A stretch of 32,692 nucleotides of DNA from Thermoplasmatota archaeon (lineage in GTDB: Archaea > Thermoplasmatota > Thermoplasmata > Thermoplasmatales > Thermoplasmataceae): the NCBI GenBank assembly GCA_023487765.1, contig JAMDBW010000053.1:1-32692 (forward strand), written 5' to 3'. Positions 16,134 to 24,702 of the stretch are shown here, piece by piece. The notes beneath the pieces were generated by a model that saw only the letters and a program-made list of their open reading frames with translations, was not told the origin of the DNA and searched no databases. The position numbers and the translations under genes are program-made. Each line of letters starts with the position of its first letter. The first letter of the stretch is position 1.

Positions 16134-16841
16134 TTATTTTTCTGATCCACTAGGGATCATGGAACTGAATCCTGCATCCACCTCTAGTACCTGTCCGGTT
16201 ATCATGTGATTGGAAAGCAACGAAACAACGGCTTCAGCAACATAACTGGCATCGTGCCTTATGGCTATTCCAAGCCGGTCAGGTGATTTCTGGTTCCCGC
16301 AGTCTTCCTTGGCTACTAATCCTGGTGCGACAGCATTCAGCCTTATGTTTCTCTCAACAAATTCATTCGCAAGTGCCCTGATCATGTACTCTATTGCTCC
16401 CTTGCCTGCAGCATAACCTGCATGGCTGTTCATGTAGACATTTCTTGCTGCTGATATTGCCACGATCGATCCGCCGGAATCCGGGAACAGCCCGCTGGAA
16501 ACTTTCAAAACGTTGTACAGAGTCACCGCATTGTTCAATAGTGCCGATTTGAACAGATTTTCATCGACGCCGGCAAGCTTCCTGGTCGTGAAAAAACCAC
16601 CGGCTGCGTGAACAACGCTGTCAAGCCCTCCCATGGACTTCGCGAGGTCTGCGAAAGCTTCCTCGGTACTCTTCTGATCCATGAGATCGCATTTCCTGTA
16701 GCCGACACCGAGTTCTCCGGCTATTTTTTTCCCTTGCTCTCCCCTTGAAATTACAGATACTTCATTCCCGTTTTTTTTCAGTAACCGGACAATGCTGCAA
16801 CCCATTCCCGGACCTACTCCTGAAACGATGATTCTGGACAT
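16134..16841 (-). CDS. Short-chain dehydrogenase/reductase
   Basis: From the ATG at 16841 the protein has 235 residues, the size of classical SDRs; an ATG at 16856 adds five. The cofactor loop is VSGVGPGMG (6-14), a variant of TGxxxGxG; HAAGG (78-82) is the NNAG-equivalent; S130, Y143 and K147 (YAAGK) form the catalytic set; the C-terminal ITGQVLEVDAGFS is typical. It probably oxidises a 3-hydroxyacyl-CoA or a ring alcohol from the neighbouring pathway. It lies 48 bases before the thiolase-like gene on the same strand and diverges from the flavin oxidoreductase. Confidence 0.92.
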   Translation of the reverse strand: MSRIIVSGVGPGMGCSIVRLLKKNGNEVSVISRGEQGKKIAGELGVGYRKCDLMDQKSTEEAFADLAKSMGGLDSVVHAAGGFFTTRKLAGVDENLFKSALLNNAVTLYNVLKVSSGLFPDSGGSIVAISAARNVYMNSHAGYAAGKGAIEYMIRALANEFVERNIRLNAVAPGLVAKEDCGNQKSPDRLGIAIRHDASYVAEAVVSLLSNHMITGQVLEVDAGFSSMIPSGSEK

Positions 16842-16892
16842 GATTCTGACAGTCATTCACAATAATCAAGCTTTACGGAAAGGTATGGATTA

Positions 16893-16904
16893 TGGTTAAT
16901 AATC
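16893..16904 (+). promoter_or_regulatory. TATA-like box for the flavin oxidoreductase gene
   Basis: TGGTTAATAATC is centred about 26 bases before the ATG at 16924, in the 82-base divergent gap shared with the SDR gene. Confidence 0.45.
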
Positions 16905-16923
16905 AGAAAGACTTCACACCCTG

Positions 16924-18585
16924 ATGAGATTTACAGAGCCAGGCAGTATCGGCAATGTGGCGCTGAAAAACAGAATAGTCATGGCACCAATGATATCCAA
17001 TCTTTCCAATCCGGACGGATGCACAAACGAGAATCATATCTCTTATCTGGAAGAGCGGGCCAAAGGCGGAACGGGTCTCATAATCACTGAATACACTTAC
17101 ATAGACAGTATAAATGCAAGAGGATCAAGGAATCAGGCCGGGGTATACAATACGGACTTCATACCGAAATTCAGAAGGCTGACAGAGAGAATACACAACC
17201 ACGACACCGGAATATTCATGCAGCTCGTGCACGCAGGTGGAAAGGCATTTCTTGACACAAACAGACAGGGGCCCATGGCTCCTTCTCCAGTTGATTATGC
17301 GGGATATACCCCGAGGGAAATGACATCCGACGATATCGAAAGAGTCGTAGCGGATTATGTCAGTGCTGCAAAATTCGTGAGAAATTCTAATTTCGACGGC
17401 ATCGAACTCCATGGCGCGCATGGTTATCTGATCCAGGAATTCATCTCGCCCGGGCTTAACCATAGAACCGATAAATATGGAGGATCATTCGAGGGCAGGA
17501 TGAGGTTTCCCCAGGAAATCATCGATGCGATAAGGGAGTCTGTCGACCTGACCATGGGTATACGCCTCAGCCTTTATGAGGACGAACAGGGAGGTTACGG
17601 GCCAGATTATGGTCTGAAAGCCGCAGAACATCTTTCCGGAATTGATTACGTCCATTTCTCTGCAGGACGCCTGGCTCCACCCGGATCATCCTCCTCGTTC
17701 TACGGAAATAAAACACACATAGCGGACATGCTTCCGAGAAAAGCAAAGATCACAACCATGGTGGTAGGTTCAGTCACAGATGCACAGGATGCAGAGAAGG
17801 TAATGAAAAAATCTGATTTCGTTTCTGTCGGGAGAGGCATGCTTGCGGATCCGTTTTTTGCTACAAAAATAATACAGGATTCCCCGTTTCTGAGACCATG
17901 CATCAGATGCAATCAGGCATGCAGGGACCTGAGTTTTGGCGAAGTGAGATGCACGGTCAACCCTGATACCGGGCTCGAAACTCTGCACAGGTACGCGGAT
18001 GCAATGCATGGAGACTTGACTGTTGTCGGTGCTGGAGTAATGGGGCTCGAGGCATCGATTCTAGCGGCCAAAAGAGGCATGAAGGTTACACTGTACGATC
18101 AGAGGGAGAGCATTGGAGGCCAGCTGCTGGAAATAACCGACAGTTACAAGAAAACTGAATTCCAGAGCCTGCTGAAGTACTACTCCGAGATTCTCCGGAA
18201 ACTGGGCCTCGAGGTGCGACTCAACGAGAAATATTCAGGTAAAGGTCTCTACTGCCTGCCAGGGATAATATACCCTTCGCTTCCGCAAAAAGATACAATT
18301 CTCGTGGATTCCACAATATACCGGCATCACGATGAGGCTCTGCAAATGTCGGGAAGGCACAGGATCATCATGACCAGCAGAAGCCTGAGCAGTCTGGACA
18401 GGGTGAGGCTCGAGTCGTACCGTAAACTGGCTACGAAAGCCGGCATTGAGTTCACAGACGACCTGAGCCTGAAGTTTGATGTCAGGATAATAGAGAGACA
18501 TCAGTACGACATCAGAAGCGCAATGGTTGCCGGAAGGGCTAAATTTATGGATTATGTAAGGGAGAACTCTAGCGAATATCTCTAG
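16924..18585 (+). CDS. Old-yellow-enzyme/2,4-dienoyl-CoA reductase-like flavoprotein
   Basis: The N-terminal 350 residues form an OYE-type TIM barrel: NRIVMAPM (16-23), HGAHGYLIQEFISPGLNHR (163-181) and GRGMLADP (303-310). A 4Fe-4S site follows (C326, C329, C333, C343). The C-terminal part starts a dinucleotide fold (VVGAGVMGLEA, 367-377, then GGQ) but soon diverges: the usual ATG motif and the second NADH-binding GxGxxG are not recognisable, and the protein stops at 553 residues against about 640-670 in family members. It would reduce enoyl/dienoyl-CoA or an enone; the shortened half may need another electron donor. Its stop overlaps that of kptA in a CTAG. Confidence 0.85.
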   Translation: MRFTEPGSIGNVALKNRIVMAPMISNLSNPDGCTNENHISYLEERAKGGTGLIITEYTYIDSINARGSRNQAGVYNTDFIPKFRRLTERIHNHDTGIFMQLVHAGGKAFLDTNRQGPMAPSPVDYAGYTPREMTSDDIERVVADYVSAAKFVRNSNFDGIELHGAHGYLIQEFISPGLNHRTDKYGGSFEGRMRFPQEIIDAIRESVDLTMGIRLSLYEDEQGGYGPDYGLKAAEHLSGIDYVHFSAGRLAPPGSSSSFYGNKTHIADMLPRKAKITTMVVGSVTDAQDAEKVMKKSDFVSVGRGMLADPFFATKIIQDSPFLRPCIRCNQACRDLSFGEVRCTVNPDTGLETLHRYADAMHGDLTVVGAGVMGLEASILAAKRGMKVTLYDQRESIGGQLLEITDSYKKTEFQSLLKYYSEILRKLGLEVRLNEKYSGKGLYCLPGIIYPSLPQKDTILVDSTIYRHHDEALQMSGRHRIIMTSRSLSSLDRVRLESYRKLATKAGIEFTDDLSLKFDVRIIERHQYDIRSAMVAGRAKFMDYVRENSSEYL

Positions 18586-19328
18586 AAGGAATCTCTCTTA
18601 ATTCTTCTTTCCGTTCTTTCCCTTACAGATTTTATATCCATATCTTCTTCCTCTGTAAGCTCAAATTTTTCCTCGATCTTGTCTTTTACAAATTCTGGAG
18701 GAATCTCGTTTACCACAAATACCTCGTCTGTTGCCCTGTAAACCGGTCTACCAGAGTCAATCATTCCCCTGACGTCTATTTCTACAACTGCAGGCGAATC
18801 GATGTGGAAAAGTCCTGAGACATAAGCCTGTCTTGCTGTCAGCGAAAGATGTATCCAGCTCTTGTCGGAGGGGCTTATCCCGGTTTCCCGTATGAATTCA
18901 AGCTCCTCTTCTGTGGTCTGGTAATAGAGGCTATCCGGTACACCGTCTGTTGGAAGGTCATCCATATTAACAGGTATAGTGTGTCCGTAGGAAGCCCTGA
19001 TTTCTTTATCCTTGTTTATCTGGTACCGTCCCTTCGGATCGGTTACCACAAGGGCTTCAACGTGAAAAGGTGTGAGCCACCAGAAATTCCTCTTCTGAGT
19101 TCTTATTACGGGTATTATGGTGAATATTTTTATCCAGCCGTGATCATCCAGCCTGACACCATAATTTTCAGGAAAATGCCTAAGCATCCCTGCAAGTATT
19201 CTGCCCACTCCCTCGATCTCGTTTTCTCTCATCAGAAGTTTTCCACGGTCACCGCATTCCGGGCACTCTGAACCTCTGAAAGGCCCGTCCCTCATGCAGC
19301 TTTTTAATTCCACTACCAGCCAAATCAA
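18582..19328 (-). CDS. kptA: RNA 2'-phosphotransferase (Tpt1/KptA)
   Basis: The 248-residue protein has an N-terminal zinc-ribbon-like segment (C11, C22, C25; ECPECGDRGKLLM) as in archaeal KptA, followed by the catalytic domain: MLRHFPENYGV (R50-H51), GRYQI (R101), RASYGHTIPV (R111, H116), IHLSLT (H160) and the terminal VYRATDEVFVVNEIPPEFV. The family removes the 2'-phosphate from RNA with NAD+ as acceptor, the last step of yeast-type tRNA splicing; its role in archaea is not settled. The TTG at 19328 overlaps the prs stop (TTGA); GTG 19313 and ATG 19295 are alternatives. It ends tail-to-tail with the flavoprotein gene. Confidence 0.93.
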   Translation of the reverse strand: MIWLVVELKSCMRDGPFRGSECPECGDRGKLLMRENEIEGVGRILAGMLRHFPENYGVRLDDHGWIKIFTIIPVIRTQKRNFWWLTPFHVEALVVTDPKGRYQINKDKEIRASYGHTIPVNMDDLPTDGVPDSLYYQTTEEELEFIRETGISPSDKSWIHLSLTARQAYVSGLFHIDSPAVVEIDVRGMIDSGRPVYRATDEVFVVNEIPPEFVKDKIEEKFELTEEEDMDIKSVRERTERRIKRDSF

Positions 19329-20176
19329 CTCCTCAGGGATCTCGATATGTTTTCAGCAACTGACACGGTACTGTTTGGTCCGTCTATGGTGTCAGATACT
19401 GCCAGGTCATCAACAAGGGAGGCTATAGTTTTGTCCGATTCCCTTGCAAATACCCCATGTACAGCATTTACGCTTATTCGCGACACTCCCCTGTCCCTAA
19501 GAAGATTTACGGCCCTAATAATTGTTCCCCCGGTCGAAATTATATCGTCGACAAGCAGTACAGATTTGCCATCATACTCCAGGTTAGGGAGGTGCATCTC
19601 AACGGACTTTGAATCTATCCTCTTTTTGTCGATGTAATGCGCTCTGGTTCCTAAAATTTCTGCCATTTTCCTGGCCCTGTCAAATGCACCATCATCGGGA
19701 GCCAGAACATAATCGATTTTCTGACCCAGAAAGTGTCTGCTCATGGTGTCTATAACGCTTATATTCCTGAATGGTTTCGAAGCGAAATGCAGGGTTTCCT
19801 CATTATGTATTTCTACAGAGATGATCTCATCACTGAATTCCTCAATACATTTCGTCATTACCTTTGATGAGACCGGTTCCCCGTCCCTGTAAATCATGTG
19901 CTGCCTTGCGTATCCGAAGTAGGGTATCACCGCAATCAGTTTTCCGGCTCCGGCTTCCCGGCATGCATTCAGAAGGAGAAGCAGTTCAATTAAGTCCGCA
20001 TCGTTACGCGTATTTCCTATCACGGCAACTTCCTTGCCCTCCATTTCTGCGAGAACCCTCACATACATCTCGCCGTCCGGAAACCTTTTTCTTTCCACCT
20101 CAGACAGCCCGGAGCGCAGCAGTTCGGAAATCTTGGATGCCAGTGTCTCTGAAGACGACGACGGTACAATCAACAT
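19325..20176 (-). CDS. prs: Ribose-phosphate pyrophosphokinase
   Basis: The 283-residue PRPP synthase makes PRPP from ribose 5-phosphate and ATP for nucleotide, histidine and tryptophan synthesis. RFPDGEMYVR near residue 36, PYFGYARQHMIYRDGEP, the PRPP loop VLLVDDIISTGGTI and the C-terminal DTIDGPNSTV are diagnostic. The length suits short archaeal forms. The ATG at 20176 is probably leaderless. It is followed by kptA with a four-base overlap and diverges from ilvE. Confidence 0.97.
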   Translation of the reverse strand: MLIVPSSSSETLASKISELLRSGLSEVERKRFPDGEMYVRVLAEMEGKEVAVIGNTRNDADLIELLLLLNACREAGAGKLIAVIPYFGYARQHMIYRDGEPVSSKVMTKCIEEFSDEIISVEIHNEETLHFASKPFRNISVIDTMSRHFLGQKIDYVLAPDDGAFDRARKMAEILGTRAHYIDKKRIDSKSVEMHLPNLEYDGKSVLLVDDIISTGGTIIRAVNLLRDRGVSRISVNAVHGVFARESDKTIASLVDDLAVSDTIDGPNSTVSVAENISRSLRS

Positions 20177-20203
20177 AATTATGGAAAGGCTATCGCTTTA
20201 CTG

Positions 20204-20214
20204 TTTAAATTTTT
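20204..20214 (-). promoter_or_regulatory. TATA-like box for prs-kptA
   Basis: The minus strand reads AAAAATTTAAA about 30 bases before the prs ATG, in the 112-base divergent gap shared with ilvE. Confidence 0.4.
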
Positions 20215-20254
20215 GTTCGATTACATGTTTTTTGTCAGTTATTTGTGAGCTACT

Positions 20255-20264
20255 AATTTATATG
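20255..20264 (+). promoter_or_regulatory. TATA-like box for ilvE
   Basis: AATTTATATG is centred about 28 bases before the ATG at 20289, giving a leaderless start. Confidence 0.5.
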
Positions 20265-20288
20265 GGTCTTGCATTTTAAGCCGATACG

Positions 20289-21197
20289 ATGGATTCTAAA
20301 ATCTGGTATAATGGCGAAATAAAGGATTATGACAAAGTCAAAGTGCCGCTCCTGACACATTCCCTGCAGTATGGAAGTGGCGTTTTTGAGGGAATAAGGG
20401 CATACGAGACCGAGAAAGGAGCAGCCATTTTCAGACTCAGGGAACACGTCGAAAGATTCGTGAACTCCGCCAGGATATACAGAATGGATCTCAAACATTC
20501 AGCAGACGAAATATCAAGAGCGATCGTGGATGTTGTCAAGATCAATGGACTGAAATCGTGTTACATCAGGCCATTCGCATTCTTTTCAAGTGACGCAATA
20601 GGGTTGTCCACAACTGGCAAGGAAACAGGTGTGTGCGTTGTAGCTGTACCTTTCGGGCAATACTTCGGAGACAAAGCCCAGAAAGGCGTAAGATGCAAGA
20701 TTTCGTCATGGAGGAGAATAAACTCCGACATATTGCCGATTCTCGCAAAAGCAAGCGGAAATTACCTGAATTCGGTAATTGCCAGCAACGAGGCAGAAGC
20801 AGCAGGATTCGATGAAGCAATTCTCCTCTCAAAAAATGGATATCTGGCAGAAGGGCCAGGGGAGAATATCTTCCTCGTGAAGGACGGCAAACTGATAACT
20901 CCCGGACTTGAAGCTGATATACTGTTCGGAATAACAAGGTTTTCACTTCTGGAACTGGCAGAGAGCCTTGGCATAGAGGTTCAGGAGAGGCAGATACACA
21001 GGGATGAGTTATTCACATGCGATGAGGCTTTCTTCTGTGGAACTGCAGCAGAAGTAACTCCCATAGTGAATGTGGATGGAATAAAGGTCGGCAGCGGAAA
21101 TGTCGGAGAAGTTACAAAGAAGATACAGAAGACGTTCTCGGATGCGGTAAGGGGCAAACTCCCGGAATTCAGGGACTGGCTGACCTACGTGTCGTGA
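20289..21197 (+). CDS. ilvE: Branched-chain amino acid aminotransferase
   Basis: The 302-residue fold-type IV PLP enzyme transaminates valine, leucine and isoleucine with 2-oxoglutarate. LLTHSLQYGSGVFEGIRAY (21-39), the PLP lysine K154 in ILAKASGNYLNS, EGPGENIF and EAFFCGTAAEVTPI all match IlvE and its length. It is a single-gene unit between prs and the glycosyltransferase. D-amino-acid transaminases share the fold, but the EGIRAY and GTAAEVTP motifs favour IlvE. Confidence 0.96.
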   Translation: MDSKIWYNGEIKDYDKVKVPLLTHSLQYGSGVFEGIRAYETEKGAAIFRLREHVERFVNSARIYRMDLKHSADEISRAIVDVVKINGLKSCYIRPFAFFSSDAIGLSTTGKETGVCVVAVPFGQYFGDKAQKGVRCKISSWRRINSDILPILAKASGNYLNSVIASNEAEAAGFDEAILLSKNGYLAEGPGENIFLVKDGKLITPGLEADILFGITRFSLLELAESLGIEVQERQIHRDELFTCDEAFFCGTAAEVTPIVNVDGIKVGSGNVGEVTKKIQKTFSDAVRGKLPEFRDWLTYVS

Positions 21198-21381
21198 ATA
21201 TACGGCGGTATACTCCTCCCAGACCTGGTAATTCAGCAGGAATCCCACAGAACCGGGGTTTCAGCATTTACATTTAGGGCATTCATGACTCAAGATGACT
21301 AAAAAACAGATGCCGGATTTTTTTGTATCTCTTCATTTTCTGTAGTTCCTGATAGTGTGGTAGTGTTCAATCCGACAAGCA

Positions 21382-21393
21382 TTAATATTATAT
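21382..21393 (+). promoter_or_regulatory. TATA-like box for the glycosyltransferase gene
   Basis: TTAATATTATAT lies about 30 bases before the ATG at 21421. The preceding gap from 21198 also contains a T7 run at about 21319 that may end ilvE transcription; I see no gene in it. Confidence 0.4.
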
Positions 21394-21420
21394 CTGGAGA
21401 TGATCTGATGTGCACCGCTA

Positions 21421-22809
21421 ATGTCAAAATCAAAAGAAGGGATACCATTAAATCCAAAGCTGGGAATCGGCTTATGGTTTCTTGCTGCTGTCTTTTTTGT
21501 CGTTCTTTTCCCGGTTATAGTTGATGTCAGCAATACCTGGGACATATTCACAATTTATGCAACAATTTCCTGGTCATTCGGCATGCCTATACTTATAATG
21601 AGTTTCATAGGCGCATTAAGATCAAGGAACATAAAAATTTCCAGTTACAGTGGAAAAATACCCAATCTGACTATTTTTGAGATTCCCACAATTGGATCGT
21701 ACAACGTGATTCCTGCACTGACCCGGGTTGTAAACTCAATACTGTTGCACGCGCCAAAGAATCTTGAAAACTGGAGGATTGACATAGTCACAGAGGAGTG
21801 GGCTGAGGCACTCAATGCAATAAAGGATCAATTTCTTCCCGAGGGAAAGGTAAATCTCGTGGTAGTACCAAAAGAGTACAAAACCATCACAGGCTCAATC
21901 AATAAATCCCGGGCTCTTCAGTATGCTGTGGAATATCATGCGGGCAGGGGCGAAAACAGGGAAGACATATGGTTTTTCCATCTTGATGATGATGCAGCAG
22001 TGGGATCGGATACTGTTGCAGCAATTGCCGAGCACATACAGTTCAAGGGATCAAAGTATTACATAGCACAGGGTATACTGGCCTTTCCACATCAACTTTC
22101 CAGGTCTCTTATAGTGAAATTTGCTGATTCGATGAGACCGTCAGACGATCTCACGAGATTTTATTTCTTCACGGCATTGCTGAGAACACCACTGGTTGGC
22201 CTGCATGGAGAGAATCTTCTTATCCGCTCCGATATAGAGTCAGAAATTGGATGGGAAAACGGTTCAAGGCAGATAATCGACGACAGTTGCTTTGGGTTGA
22301 GATTCTCTGAAAAATACTGGGGAAAATCATCGTTCCTTCCAGCTTTTACCTACGGCGCTTCACCCTCAAGTGTCAGGGACATGCTCAGGCAGAGGCGCAG
22401 ATGGCTTGTTGATATGACCAATCTCGGAATATACGGGCCCCTGCCGTGGAAATACCGGTTAATGCTGATTTATTCCGCGATGTTCTGGAGCAGCATGATC
22501 ACTCAGAACATCATTCTGGCGACCTTATTGCTGCAGTTCTTCCACATAATCAGCTTTGAACTCATAACTCCGCCAATGGGACTAATGTGGGCATTCACCT
22601 TCAGCTTCTGGATATGGTTCTACTGGAACGGTCTTCACATAAACACCTCGGTATCCGAGAATACCATGCCTTTCTGGAAGAGTGCGCTTCTGATGATCCC
22701 GCTCTTCTTTTTCGTGATAGGCCCGCTGGAAGCCATTGGTGGAATAATGGGTATTTACGCATTCCTCAGGAATGAAAAGAGGTTTGAAGTGATACAGAAA
22801 CCGTTGTGA
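21421..22809 (+). CDS. Membrane family-2 glycosyltransferase
   Basis: The 462-residue protein has two N-terminal membrane helices (about 15-36 and 43-66), a cytoplasmic GT-A domain and three or four helices after residue 340. The catalytic landmarks of processive-type GT2 enzymes are present: HLDDDAAVG (D189-D191), GENLLIRSD, IIDDS (D287-D288, likely base) and QRRRW (324-328, the QxxRW motif). The arrangement resembles cellulose/hyaluronan-synthase-like and egghead-type mannosyltransferases. It likely builds a cell-surface glycolipid or polysaccharide. It converges with aroD. Confidence 0.87.
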   Translation: MSKSKEGIPLNPKLGIGLWFLAAVFFVVLFPVIVDVSNTWDIFTIYATISWSFGMPILIMSFIGALRSRNIKISSYSGKIPNLTIFEIPTIGSYNVIPALTRVVNSILLHAPKNLENWRIDIVTEEWAEALNAIKDQFLPEGKVNLVVVPKEYKTITGSINKSRALQYAVEYHAGRGENREDIWFFHLDDDAAVGSDTVAAIAEHIQFKGSKYYIAQGILAFPHQLSRSLIVKFADSMRPSDDLTRFYFFTALLRTPLVGLHGENLLIRSDIESEIGWENGSRQIIDDSCFGLRFSEKYWGKSSFLPAFTYGASPSSVRDMLRQRRRWLVDMTNLGIYGPLPWKYRLMLIYSAMFWSSMITQNIILATLLLQFFHIISFELITPPMGLMWAFTFSFWIWFYWNGLHINTSVSENTMPFWKSALLMIPLFFFVIGPLEAIGGIMGIYAFLRNEKRFEVIQKPL

Positions 22810-22828
22810 TCTTTAATTTCAGGGGTTC

Positions 22829-23455
22829 TTATTTCTGTATTATTTCAAAGAACTCTTTCACTTCATTGCATGTAAGCTGACCCTGTGCTGTTGGCTGAGT
22901 GATATAACAATATATGAGTCGTGATCCAAGAATGGAGTAGAGAATCCTGGACATTGGATCGCCACCGGTCTCCATGACGGCCAGGTTATCATATTTTCCC
23001 AGAAGTTTTATTAAATTTCTGTGGGAAACCATGGAGGCAGGTGTCACCATCTTGACAAATCTGGCTTTGCGGCTATAAATTCTGGCGATGTCTTCAAGGG
23101 TTCCGTAATCCGGTCCTTCTTCCAGGAAATGTCTGGATACTATCATTCCCGTATAATCAATGCGGTTTTCACGCAGGAATTCTATCTCGACATCTATCAG
23201 GAATCCCATTTCCATTGCGGACTTCAGAAAGCCTGTTTTAATCTCCCGATCAATGGACTGGACTCCCCCTTCCTTTTTGTCCCTGACCGTCAGGATTATT
23301 TTGTCTTTGATTGCAACAAGGCCTTCCAGGATACCGGTATTCAATTCTTTCAGGTAATCCAGTCTCAACTCCGTCAGATCGCATTCATCAGAAGGTGCAC
23401 GCCTCAAATCAGAAATGTCAGTTATCGGAAGGGAACCAACGATAAGCGGTTTCAT
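22829..23455 (-). CDS. aroD: 3-Dehydroquinate dehydratase, type I
   Basis: The 208-residue type I dehydroquinase performs step 3 of the shikimate pathway. E29-R31 in TELRLDYL, the catalytic H109 in VSRHFLEEGP and the Schiff-base K135 in KMVTPAS are all in place. The protein is a little shorter than bacterial AroD, as usual in archaea. It is the last gene of the aro operon; its ATG overlaps the aroA stop (ATGA). Confidence 0.96.
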   Translation of the reverse strand: MKPLIVGSLPITDISDLRRAPSDECDLTELRLDYLKELNTGILEGLVAIKDKIILTVRDKKEGGVQSIDREIKTGFLKSAMEMGFLIDVEIEFLRENRIDYTGMIVSRHFLEEGPDYGTLEDIARIYSRKARFVKMVTPASMVSHRNLIKLLGKYDNLAVMETGGDPMSRILYSILGSRLIYCYITQPTAQGQLTCNEVKEFFEIIQK

Positions 23456-24702
23456 GCTGATTCTATCATTCCCCCGAGGTGTGATATATCTTCGTAAAAG
23501 TAAGGATTGCTTTTACTGACACATTCGGATCCTCTTACGGTACCGCCGAATCTCAGGGCGAGAACCGTGCCAAGCATCGCTATCCTGTGATCCATGCTGG
23601 AATCAATAATCCCATTTTTCCCGGAGCCGTTACCGCTCACCACAATGTTTCCATCGAAGCCTGCCCTGATTCCAAATGATCTGAGGGTATCTATTATGGT
23701 TGAAATTCTGTTGCTTTCCTTGATCTTAAGCAGTTCCACTCCCCTGACAGTTGAGGTCCCGTTTATTACCGAAGCCAGCGCAGCAAGACTCACTGCCATG
23801 TCAGGTGAATCCGAGACGTCTTCATCGAAAGGATGCAAATCACCCTTTGAAGATACCAGCCATTCCTTGTTCAGTACTTCACTTCCTGCACCAGATTTCC
23901 GGAATATGTCAACTATCCTGGAATCTCCTGCAGAGTCCTCGGGAAGTTCCAGACCCTTTATTCTGATTTTTCCGCCGGTAAGTAGAGTTGCGGCCGCGTA
24001 AAAGGAAGAAAGAAGAAAATCTCCCGGTACAGAACCGGAATATTTTAGGGCGACTCCCGGATCCACATTGATCATACTGCCGCTGTATCTGACGTTAGCA
24101 CCGATTCTGTTCAGAATATCGCAAGTCATACGGATGTAGTTCGCTGATCTTACAGGCGGAAGAATGCTAATTTTACCACCTCCATTCATGAGCAGAGCAA
24201 AGATGAAACCGCTGATGTACTGGCTGCTTTCTGAACCTGAAATTTCAACATAATCCGACATCGCCTTTCCGCTGATTCTTATTGGCAACCTGTCGCCGCT
24301 CACAGTAACTCCGTTTTTCCTCAACCACTCTATAATAGTATTCAGAGGCCTTTTCCTGAGAGTATCATCTCCGTCCACGGTAATGTCCACGCCTTTGTAT
24401 GCAAGAATGGGGAGAAGCATACGAAGTGTCGTCCCGGAACCACCAAGATAGATGCTGTTTTTTCCTGATATTTCCCCTCTATTGAATTGCCAGAGGTCAC
24501 CGGTCCTATTCACGCCAAGTGCTTCTACGGCAGAAATAGCAGCCGTAACGTCATCAGAAATGTGGAGATTATGCAGCTCAATTTTTCCCAGCAGAGACGA
24601 GAACAGCAGCCTGATGGCAAGGCTCTTGGACTGGGGAGCATCCACAACTCCGGAAATCCTGGAGGGGGTGATCTTCGCAATCAGGTTAAACCACCTTTGC
24701 AA
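23452..24702 (-). CDS. aroA: EPSP synthase (3-phosphoshikimate 1-carboxyvinyltransferase)
   Basis: Step 6 of the pathway joins PEP to shikimate 3-phosphate. Motifs are APQSKS (22-27), GGSGTTLRML, RKRPL, SSQYISGFIFALL, KESNRI and SMDHRIAM. The annotated TTG at 24702 lies 17 bases inside aroK and yields an atypical MQRWFNL; family members begin right at the KITPSRISG strand. A good AGGTGG site sits upstream of codons CTG (24684) and ATT (24681), hinting that translation may begin at a non-standard codon there. The next standard start codons lie inside conserved sequence. Confidence 0.94.
   Translation of the reverse strand: MQRWFNLIAKITPSRISGVVDAPQSKSLAIRLLFSSLLGKIELHNLHISDDVTAAISAVEALGVNRTGDLWQFNRGEISGKNSIYLGGSGTTLRMLLPILAYKGVDITVDGDDTLRKRPLNTIIEWLRKNGVTVSGDRLPIRISGKAMSDYVEISGSESSQYISGFIFALLMNGGGKISILPPVRSANYIRMTCDILNRIGANVRYSGSMINVDPGVALKYSGSVPGDFLLSSFYAAATLLTGGKIRIKGLELPEDSAGDSRIVDIFRKSGAGSEVLNKEWLVSSKGDLHPFDEDVSDSPDMAVSLAALASVINGTSTVRGVELLKIKESNRISTIIDTLRSFGIRAGFDGNIVVSGNGSGKNGIIDSSMDHRIAMLGTVLALRFGGTVRGSECVSKSNPYFYEDISHLGGMIESA

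Noticed and set aside
21198-21420. tRNA-like or hairpin sequence near the ilvE end
   Set aside because: CCC...GGGG pairing is short and no cloverleaf or T-loop consensus can be built; only the T-run and the promoter are credible.
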